NCBI GenBank assembly: GCA_030151825.1
Contig: JASLCP010000071.1
Coordinates: 1 to 11,867, forward strand
DNA from: Candidatus Saccharimonadales bacterium
GTDB lineage: Bacteria > Patescibacteriota > Saccharimonadia > Saccharimonadales > Saccharimonadaceae
Length of the DNA: 11,867 bases
Reading direction: 5' to 3'
Each line of letters starts with the position of its first letter. Within the stretch, counting starts at the first letter, position 1. The position numbers were made by a program, and so were the translations under genes. Below, piece after piece: positions 6,352 to 11,867 of the stretch. The notes under the pieces were generated by a model that saw only the letters and a program-made list of their open reading frames with translations, made no database searches and was not told the DNA's origin.

Positions 6352-7572
6352 ATGAACATACTGATGCTTGGGTGGGAACTTCCTCCGCATAATAGCGGCG
6401 GACTTGGCGTCGCCTGCTACCACCTTTCTAAAGCCCTTGCTATTACGGGCGCATCAATCGATTTTGTTGTTCCGTATGAGGCCGATCACTCAGAGATTGA
6501 TTTTATGCGCATTCACGCGGCAACACCGATTGATCCAGCGCAGCGCTACACTGGCACCTATGCGTACGATCGCGATGATGTAGTGACGCGCGAGTTCCCT
6601 GATGGCGATCCGCTCGGGTCGATGCGTGGCGTCCAGAAAAAATATATTCGTTATGTCGAGCAACTCGTCGAAACTGTACAGCCAGAAATTATCCACGCAC
6701 ACGACTGGTTGACGATGGAGGCGGGTGTTCGCGCCAAGGAATTGACTGGTGCGCCCCTGATCGTTCATGTACATGCCACGGAATTTGATCGTTCTGGCGA
6801 GCAGTACGGTAATCCCATTGTTCATGAAATCGAGCAAGAGGCATTACTCGCGGCCGACCGTATTTTTGCGGTCAGCGCGATTACAAAAAGTATCATTGTC
6901 CATCGGTATAATATTCCGGCCGATAAGGTTGAGGTGGTCCACAATGCCATTGATGTGACCAGCTTTAACCAACAATATCAGTACGACCAATACACCTATC
7001 GCTACCTTGAGCTACTGCGCGACGAAGGCTATACCGTCGCGGCGACAATTACTCGCTTTACGGTACAGAAAGGCCTGACGCATTTCTTGCGGGCGGCGGC
7101 ACGAGCCTGCGAAAAATATGACAAACTAGTCTTTTTGTTTGCGGGCGACGGCGAGCAACGGGATGAATTAATCGGTATGGCGGCTGATCTGGGAATTTCT
7201 GACAAAGTATTCTTTACCGGCTTTATTCGCGGCAAACTGTGGCGTGACGCTTACTCGGTTGCTGACATCTTTGTGATGAGTTCGGTGAGTGAGCCGTTTG
7301 GCCTCACGGCGCTTGAGGCGGCACATCACGATAGCGCCTTGATTATCAGTAAGCAATCGGGCGTGGGTGAAGTATTGCAGCATATCTTCCGTTTTGACTT
7401 TTGGGACACCGATCGGCTGGCCGATCAAATGATCGCTATCGCCACCTCACCAAGTTTGGCTGCTGAAATGTGTCAAGGAGTAAAGGACGAGTACGCCAGA
7501 CTAACGTGGAATGACGTCGCAAAACGATGCCGACAGCTATACACACGTACATCACAAAGGATGTTGGTATGA
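6352..7572 (+). CDS. GT4-family glycosyltransferase, glycogen-synthase-like
   Basis: A 406-residue GT-B fold glycosyltransferase. The N-terminal Rossmann domain opens MNILMLGWELPPHNSGGLG, whose GGLG (16-19) is the glycine loop seen in glycogen/starch synthases and related GT4 enzymes. HAHDW is at 115-119. The C-terminal domain has ITRFTVQKG with Arg235 and Lys240, which in the family contact the nucleotide diphosphate, FAGDGEQR, and the E-x7-E motif EPFGLTALE (Glu314 and Glu322). It has no signal peptide or TM helix, so it is cytoplasmic. The sugar donor cannot be read from sequence. The adjoining GH57 and GH15 genes suggest it extends an alpha-glucan from an NDP-glucose, in the role of GlgA, but other GT4 substrates are possible. 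The gene heads the operon. Its UGA stop overlaps the next ATG (ATGA), so coupling is likely. The Shine-Dalgarno is weak (AAGAAAG). Confidence 0.9.
   Translation: MNILMLGWELPPHNSGGLGVACYHLSKALAITGASIDFVVPYEADHSEIDFMRIHAATPIDPAQRYTGTYAYDRDDVVTREFPDGDPLGSMRGVQKKYIRYVEQLVETVQPEIIHAHDWLTMEAGVRAKELTGAPLIVHVHATEFDRSGEQYGNPIVHEIEQEALLAADRIFAVSAITKSIIVHRYNIPADKVEVVHNAIDVTSFNQQYQYDQYTYRYLELLRDEGYTVAATITRFTVQKGLTHFLRAAARACEKYDKLVFLFAGDGEQRDELIGMAADLGISDKVFFTGFIRGKLWRDAYSVADIFVMSSVSEPFGLTALEAAHHDSALIISKQSGVGEVLQHIFRFDFWDTDRLADQMIAIATSPSLAAEMCQGVKDEYARLTWNDVAKRCRQLYTRTSQRMLV
7556..7561 (+). promoter_or_regulatory. Ribosome binding site that fixes the GH57 start
   Basis: AAAGGA ends 7 bases before ATG 7569, the start that places the conserved HVHQP motif at residues 11-15, as usual for GH57. 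The earlier in-frame ATG at 7527 has no such site and would add 14 unrelated residues. Confidence 0.75.
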
Positions 7573-8795
7573 GTACGCCAGGTATTGCCTTGTATCTCCA
7601 TGTTCATCAGCCGTTCCGCGTGCGGCCGTACACGGTATTCGAGACGGGGGCAAATCACGACTACTTTAACAGCGTGTCATACGAGGCGCAGACGCACAAC
7701 GAGGCGCAATTTCGAAAAGTTGCCGACAAATCGTATCGTCCAATGAATGCTCTCCTCGAAAAATTACTAGCGACACAGCCAGAATTTCGTGTATCACTCA
7801 GTATCACCGGTACTTTTATCGAACAAGCCGAGCAATGGGCGCCCGACGTGCTTGAGAGTTTTAAGCGTATTGTTGCAACAGGCCGTGCCAGTATTGTCGG
7901 TGAAACCTACTACCATAGTCTCGCCTTTTATTATTCACGCACCGAATTTGAACGACAAGTTGACCTGCATCGTCGCAAAATCAATGACGTATTCGGTGTC
8001 ACACCAACGGTGTTCCGTAATACCGAACTTGCTTACGACAACGCCGTAGGTTCATGGGCAAGTGAGGCTGGTTATAAAGGTGTGCTCGCTGAAGGCTGGG
8101 ATCCAATCTTGGAGTGGCGTAGTCCGCACTATGTCTATTCACCTGCTGGGCAGCCAGCCACTGGCCTCCTGCTAAAGGACTATCGTCTCAGTGACGACAT
8201 TGCCTTTCGATTTAGCAACAAAGCCTGGAATGAATGGCCTCTCACCAGTGCCAAATACGCCGACTGGGTTGAGCGTGCGCTTGATAACGGGCCACTTGCT
8301 AATATATTCATGGATTATGAAACATTCGGTGAGCACCAATGGGCAGAAACAGGTATTTTTGACTTTTTTGAATCATTTGTTGAAGAATGGGTGCGACGCG
8401 GCAAGGCATTCTACACTGTTGAGGGAGCGCTTGATGCGTTTACGCCACAGGCTGAACTTGATGTCCCCTACACCACCACTTGGGCCGATTCCGAACGCGA
8501 TCTAAGCGCGTGGGATGGTAACTCAATGCAGAGAGAGGCCACACGCTATCTTTACGCGCTTGAGCGTGATATCTTGCGAACAAATAACGCGCAGTTAATT
8601 ACTGATTGGCGTCGCTTGACCGCATCGGATATTACTTACTATATGAGCACTAAGTGGCTCGAAGACGGTGAAGTACACGCATACTTTAGCCCGTATGATT
8701 CACCGTATGACGCCTTTTTGTATTTTATTAACGTTATTAGGGATCTTCGCTGGCGATTAATGCAGGATTATAACACAGGGAGGTTACATGGCTAG
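7569..8795 (+). CDS. GH57-family alpha-amylase/glucanotransferase-like enzyme
   Basis: From ATG 7569 this is a 408-residue GH57 protein, a retaining family that acts on alpha-1,4/1,6-glucans. Conserved regions are visible in order: HVHQP (11-15); VGETYYHS (110-117); FRNTELAYDN (149-158) with Glu153 as predicted nucleophile; IFMDYETFGEHQ (246-257) with Asp249 as predicted acid/base; and WADSERDLSAWDGNSMQ (305-321). It is short for the family, with no extra C-terminal domain and no signal peptide. That points to a cytoplasmic amylase or 4-alpha-glucanotransferase rather than the longer GH57 branching enzymes or secreted amylopullulanases, but activity inside GH57 cannot be fixed from motifs. 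It overlaps the glycosyltransferase stop by 3 bp and the GH15 gene by 8 bp. It probably trims or transfers glucan chains made by the former and degraded by the latter. Confidence 0.92.
   Translation: MSTPGIALYLHVHQPFRVRPYTVFETGANHDYFNSVSYEAQTHNEAQFRKVADKSYRPMNALLEKLLATQPEFRVSLSITGTFIEQAEQWAPDVLESFKRIVATGRASIVGETYYHSLAFYYSRTEFERQVDLHRRKINDVFGVTPTVFRNTELAYDNAVGSWASEAGYKGVLAEGWDPILEWRSPHYVYSPAGQPATGLLLKDYRLSDDIAFRFSNKAWNEWPLTSAKYADWVERALDNGPLANIFMDYETFGEHQWAETGIFDFFESFVEEWVRRGKAFYTVEGALDAFTPQAELDVPYTTTWADSERDLSAWDGNSMQREATRYLYALERDILRTNNAQLITDWRRLTASDITYYMSTKWLEDGEVHAYFSPYDSPYDAFLYFINVIRDLRWRLMQDYNTGRLHG
8778..8783 (+). promoter_or_regulatory. Strong Shine-Dalgarno for the GH15 gene inside the end of GH57
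   Basis: GGGAGG lies 4 bases before ATG 8788 and within the last codons of the GH57 gene. It is the strongest ribosome binding site in the operon, suggesting the hydrolase is translated at least as well as the genes before it. Confidence 0.75.
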
Positions 8796-10734
8796 GCCAA
8801 TTGTTCTGAGTAACGGCGAACTATATGTTGGTCTCAATAATTATGGACTGGTGCATGATTTGTATTACCCGTATGTCGGGCTAGAGAACCACTCGTCTGG
8901 ATCGTTGACGAGGCACCGTGTTGGCGTATGGATTGATGGCGAGTTAAGCTGGCTTGACGACGAAGGTCAGTGGACATTTCGTTTCCGTTACCCCTATCAG
9001 TCACTGATTGGTCATACTGTCGCCAAGAACGAACGATTGGGTATTTTGATTGAGTTTGATGATTTTGTTGATTCGACGATGGACGCTTTTATGCGTAATA
9101 TTCATGTCGTTAATCTTCGTGCCGAAACTCGTGAAGTTCGTGTATTTATTCACCAGGCGTTTGTGATTGGCGATTCGCGTAGCACGACTGACACCGCACA
9201 GTATTTGCCTGATAGTGACGCGATTGTGCATTATCGCGGGCGACGTGTGCTGATTGTGTCGGGAATGCATAATGATCGGCCGTTTGATCAACATAGTATT
9301 GGCTTATTCGGAATCGAAGGACGAGAAGGAACCTATCGTGACGCCGAAGATGGTGAATTGGCCGGGGGAAACGTTGAACACGGTCGTGTTGACTCGACAC
9401 TGCGATTTCAACTACAGATACAGCCATTGAGTTCCGAGCGAATTCATTATTGGATTACCTTTGGTACCTCGATGCGTGAAGCGCTCTACATCGACAAACG
9501 CATTCGTCACGAGGGTGTCCTAGCACGACTTCATGATACTGCCGGATACTGGCGCAACTGGCTGGCTCCTGCTCGTGTTGTTGCCGATAAACTTCCTGCC
9601 CAATACCGTGAATCGTTTATGCACAGCATGATGATTATTAAAGCCAACACTGATAAGCGCGGTGCGGTCATTGCCAGCACTGACAGTTCGATGTTGCGCT
9701 ATTCACGCGATGATTACGAATATTGCTGGCCGCGCGACGGCGGGCTGGTATTATGGCCACTCATTCGAATGGGCTACACCGAAGAACCGCTGCGTTTCTT
9801 TGAATTTTGCCGTCGTGGGTTGCACCCGAGTGGCTATTTGATGCATAAATATCGCGCCGATGGTGGACTGGGGGCAAGCTGGCATTCGTATGTCCACGAT
9901 GGTATCACAGGGCCACCGATTCAGGTTGACGAAACGGCGATTGTTCTCTTTGTCTTCGCGCAATTCTACGAGATGACACATGATCCACGTCTGTTAACCG
10001 ATTTTTACGAAAGTTTGGTCAAGCCCATGGCGATGTGGCTATCAGAGTATATCGATGAATCAACGGGTCTTCCGAAGGCAAGCTATGACCTCTGGGAAGA
10101 AGTCTACCTGACAAGTACCTATAGTACCGCAGTAGCCCAGGCTGCCCTACAGGCAGCAGCCGACCTAGCCGAGGACATGCACGATGCAGACAGCGCTGTC
10201 AAATGGCGCGCAGTAGCCAATGATATGCAGGCGGCCGCCCACAAATACTTATTTAATAACGAACGACAGGCATTTTATAAAGGTGTTGTTGTTCGTGATG
10301 GTCAAGTACACCCGAATAGTACGATTGATATGTCGAGTCTTTACGGGGCATTTATGTTTGGCTTGTTCCCGATTGACAGTGACGAGATCAAGGCGGCCCT
10401 TGCGACGGCGCTCGAGGTCTTTAAAAATCCTGACGGCAGTATAGGTATTCCACGTTACGAAGACGATAGTTATCACCGGGCTGACCCGTCACTGCTTGGC
10501 AACTGGTGGCCGATTGTGACGATGTGGCATGCACAGCTAAGCCTGGAACTTGGCGATGACGTGACTGCCTGGTCAATTATCGATTGGGTGCGCAGTGTGT
10601 CGACTTCGACCGGCATGATTCCCGAACAGGTTGATCCGCGAAATGGCAGTAGTATCTCGCCAAGTCCGCTGACCTGGAGTCAGGCGGAATATGTATCGAC
10701 ACTGTTAGATACAATGACGAAACACAAGAGTTAG
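8788..10734 (+). CDS. GH15-family glucoamylase-like glucan hydrolase
   Basis: A 648-residue protein with the prokaryotic glucoamylase layout: an N-terminal beta-sandwich domain (about 1-260, starting MARPIVLSNGELYVGLNNYG) and an (alpha/alpha)6-barrel catalytic domain. Family motifs are YCWPRDGGL (312-320), substrate-contact sequence QVDETA (379-384), DLWEE (434-438) with Glu438 as predicted general acid, and IPEQVD (611-616) with Glu613 as predicted base. It ends SPLTWSQAEY, typical of GH15. The enzyme should release glucose from non-reducing ends of alpha-glucans with inversion; some relatives act on isomaltose, dextran or trehalose, so the linkage is not certain. There is no signal peptide, so the substrate is intracellular. 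It is third in the operon, overlaps GH57 by 8 bp, and stops one base before the next ATG. Confidence 0.93.
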   Translation: MARPIVLSNGELYVGLNNYGLVHDLYYPYVGLENHSSGSLTRHRVGVWIDGELSWLDDEGQWTFRFRYPYQSLIGHTVAKNERLGILIEFDDFVDSTMDAFMRNIHVVNLRAETREVRVFIHQAFVIGDSRSTTDTAQYLPDSDAIVHYRGRRVLIVSGMHNDRPFDQHSIGLFGIEGREGTYRDAEDGELAGGNVEHGRVDSTLRFQLQIQPLSSERIHYWITFGTSMREALYIDKRIRHEGVLARLHDTAGYWRNWLAPARVVADKLPAQYRESFMHSMMIIKANTDKRGAVIASTDSSMLRYSRDDYEYCWPRDGGLVLWPLIRMGYTEEPLRFFEFCRRGLHPSGYLMHKYRADGGLGASWHSYVHDGITGPPIQVDETAIVLFVFAQFYEMTHDPRLLTDFYESLVKPMAMWLSEYIDESTGLPKASYDLWEEVYLTSTYSTAVAQAALQAAADLAEDMHDADSAVKWRAVANDMQAAAHKYLFNNERQAFYKGVVVRDGQVHPNSTIDMSSLYGAFMFGLFPIDSDEIKAALATALEVFKNPDGSIGIPRYEDDSYHRADPSLLGNWWPIVTMWHAQLSLELGDDVTAWSIIDWVRSVSTSTGMIPEQVDPRNGSSISPSPLTWSQAEYVSTLLDTMTKHKS

Positions 10735-10735
10735 T

Positions 10736-11425
10736 ATGAGCACACGACTATCTCGCATCACTGGCCACGTCAAAGACATCTACGGTAAGACAGGGCTGTC
10801 CGACAGTGCCGCCAGAAGGCGCGCGGTGATGAAATTTGCACGTCAGTATAAATTCGTCTATTTTGGTTCTGATCAATCAATATCGATACCCGTGCGGGCT
10901 ATCCATGGAGTGACAAGCGGACTTGGCAAGCAGGATGATAATATCTGTATTGGTACCCATGACGGCTACGATATTGTCTTTCTGGAGCGTACCGTCACCA
11001 TTAATCATGATGACTATCAGGTGGATACACGCCGCTGGCATATTATGTCGTTTGATTTGCATACTTCCCAGCGCCTGCCGTTTATCTTTATTGGCACCAA
11101 ACAACAGTCACATGCATTTTATGCAAAATTATTTACGGTGCGCCGCGAAACGCGTCAACTAGATCCGGTTTTTTTGGGTGCGCCAGACCACTTTTCGGCA
11201 CACTATACACTGGTTGCCTCTCCGGCCGAGCAAGTCTTACTGACACGGCTTCTTACACAGCCAGTGACGACCGCAATGGCGCGCTACCAGCATCCGTTTG
11301 CGGTTGAGCTCTACGAAGACACGCTCGTTATTATTACCGAAACAGCTCAAACGAGCCAGGCGTCACTGACCAAGATGATGCACTATGGACTGTGGCTCGC
11401 AAAACACATCGATCAACAACTGTAG
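10736..11425 (+). CDS. Uncharacterised 229-residue protein, last gene of the glucan operon
   Basis: I do not recognise this protein. It has no signal peptide and no convincing membrane helix, so it is probably cytoplasmic. A basic, helix-prone N-terminus (about 1-38, SDSAARRRAVMKFARQYKF) is followed by a strand-rich middle (VYFGSDQSISIPVRAIHGVT, GYDIVFLERTVTI, RLPFIFIGTKQQ). The C-terminal segment alternates helix and strand (SPAEQVLLTRLL, FAVELYEDTLVIITE) and ends in an amphipathic helix (SLTKMMHYGLWLAKHI). The arrangement loosely recalls DUF3137-type proteins, but I cannot verify this. Only one base separates it from the GH15 stop and there is no strong ribosome binding site of its own, so its translation is probably coupled to GH15. 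That ties it to the glucan module, as a regulator, scaffold or accessory factor, though it may simply be a passenger. Confidence 0.8.
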   Translation: MSTRLSRITGHVKDIYGKTGLSDSAARRRAVMKFARQYKFVYFGSDQSISIPVRAIHGVTSGLGKQDDNICIGTHDGYDIVFLERTVTINHDDYQVDTRRWHIMSFDLHTSQRLPFIFIGTKQQSHAFYAKLFTVRRETRQLDPVFLGAPDHFSAHYTLVASPAEQVLLTRLLTQPVTTAMARYQHPFAVELYEDTLVIITETAQTSQASLTKMMHYGLWLAKHIDQQL

Positions 11426-11431
11426 ACACAA

Positions 11432-11458
11432 AATACCCCTCTGCTAGAGAGGGGTATT
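11432..11458. terminator. Bidirectional intrinsic terminator between the glucan operon and rpmG
   Basis: AATACCCCTCT (11432-11442) pairs perfectly with AGAGGGGTATT (11448-11458) around a 5-base loop. It sits 6 bp after the stop of the 229-residue gene and 13 bp after the convergent rpmG stop. The stem is GC-rich at its tip with A/T-rich ends, so it can serve both strands. Confidence 0.85.
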
Positions 11459-11471
11459 GTTGACAAGAGGA

Positions 11472-11678
11472 TTAGCCCTTACGTGGTTTTACTTCGTTAC
11501 GACCGAGGCTTTTCTTTGTTTCGGTGTACGTTGCATGTTTACGTGCAATTGGATCGTATTTTTTCAAACTGATTTTTTCAGTCGTGTTTTGCGTGTTTTT
11601 GGTCGTGTAGTACGTACGATGACCGCTCAGATCGCTGACCAGCCCAACCAATTTCCGCTTTGTGTTCTTCTTTGCCAT
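11472..11678 (-). CDS. rpmG: 50S ribosomal protein L33
   Basis: This 68-residue basic protein matches L33 of the large ribosomal subunit: it starts MAKKNTKRKLVGL and has the family core YYTTKNTQNTTEKISLKKYDPIARKHATYTETK. The four cysteines of zinc-binding L33 are absent, as in zinc-free paralogues. L33 is usually about 50-55 residues; the extra length is a C-terminal tail (KSLGRNEVKPRKG). GAGAG at 11684-11688 lies 5 bases before the ATG. The gene converges on the glucan operon across a shared terminator and is divergent from tRNA-Thr, so it appears to be transcribed alone. Confidence 0.93.
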   Translation of the reverse strand: MAKKNTKRKLVGLVSDLSGHRTYYTTKNTQNTTEKISLKKYDPIARKHATYTETKKSLGRNEVKPRKG

Positions 11679-11715
11679 ATATACTCTCGTTAGTTATTAA
11701 AACAAAATCTTACTA

Positions 11716-11744
11716 ATTGTAGCACGTTTTGTGCCCGATGACCA
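11716..11744 (-). promoter_or_regulatory. Extended -10 promoter of rpmG
   Basis: On the minus strand, TGGTCA (11739-11744) serves as -35 (4 of 6 matches), then a 17-bp spacer, then TACAAT (11716-11721, 5 of 6). TGC directly before the -10 makes it an extended -10. Transcription would start about 30 nt before the L33 start codon. Confidence 0.65.
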
Positions 11745-11760
11745 CCCCTATTGCTACAAC

Positions 11761-11789
11761 TTGGAAATTTGTCGCATATCTGTTACTAT
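11761..11789 (+). promoter_or_regulatory. Probable promoter of tRNA-Thr
   Basis: TTGGAA (11761-11766) and TACTAT (11784-11789) are 17 bp apart, each matching consensus at four positions, and TGT before the -10 gives an extended element. The tRNA begins 16 bp downstream of the -10, allowing a short leader to be processed. Confidence 0.55.
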
Positions 11790-11804
11790 GAATTGGTTGT
11801 ACAC

Positions 11805-11867
11805 GCCGCGATAGCTCAGTTGGTAGAGCGCATCCATGGTAAGGATGAGGTCTCGGGTTCAAGCCCC
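11805..11867 (+). tRNA. tRNA-Thr (anticodon GGT), 3' end outside the window
   Basis: The acceptor 5' strand is GCCGCGA, followed by TA, D stem GCTC/GAGC with AGTTGGTA in the loop, and anticodon stem CATCC/GGATG around ATGGTAA with anticodon GGT at 11838-11840. The T arm begins with GGGTTCAAGCCC, and the window ends inside it. The GGT anticodon reads the Thr codons ACC and ACU. Confidence 0.93.

Noticed and set aside
7527..7568. Longer GH57 start at ATG 7527
   Set aside because: It would overlap the glycosyltransferase by 46 bp, lacks a ribosome binding site, and adds residues upstream of the conserved GH57 N-terminus.
11457..11693. 78-residue open frame on the + strand over rpmG
   Set aside because: It begins inside the terminator and is the complement of a clear L33 gene.

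Overview
The window is about 11.9 kb of moderate-GC bacterial DNA with densely packed genes. It is bounded by two tRNA genes cut by the window edges: tRNA-Trp(CCA) on the left, missing its 5' end, and tRNA-Thr(GGT) on the right, missing its 3' end. The genetic code is standard: UGA ends the glycosyltransferase and the MscS genes, and the Trp anticodon is CCA. The gene style and a cysteine-free L33 would fit a reduced bacterium such as Patescibacteria/CPR, possibly Candidatus Saccharibacteria. That placement is an inference from general resemblance and no decisive marker is present.

Left part (1-2429): tRNA-Trp is followed by a perfect 17-bp hairpin. Next comes a 12-TM MMPL/RND-type exporter on the + strand that is whole except for one in-frame UGA at 747-749. 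The exporter's stop lies 3 bp from the stop of the convergent gene.

Middle (2433-6196, all on the minus strand, read right to left): an MscS-type mechanosensitive channel, then a membrane-anchored protein with a Ser/Thr/Pro-rich stalk and a probable Ig/PKD-like C-terminal domain, then 5 bp later a large membrane sensor histidine kinase with a Cache-like extracytoplasmic domain. No response regulator is present. This is an envelope-sensing and stress block.

Right part (6352-11425, + strand): one probable operon behind a good sigma-70-type promoter (TTGAAA, 17 bp, TATAAT). It holds a GT4 glycosyltransferase, a GH57 amylase-like enzyme, a GH15 glucoamylase-like enzyme and an unrecognised 229-residue protein. 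The ORFs overlap or nearly touch (ATGA overlap, 8-bp overlap, 1-bp gap), so translational coupling is likely. None of the enzymes has an obvious signal peptide, so the set looks like a cytoplasmic alpha-glucan synthesis, remodelling and hydrolysis module. It ends at an 11-bp bidirectional terminator shared with convergent rpmG (L33), which sits divergently from tRNA-Thr.

No mobile element, CRISPR array, integrase or attachment site was seen. The points most worth a second look are the UGA in the exporter, the compact GT4-GH57-GH15 operon with its uncharacterised fourth gene, and the surface-protein/histidine-kinase pair.
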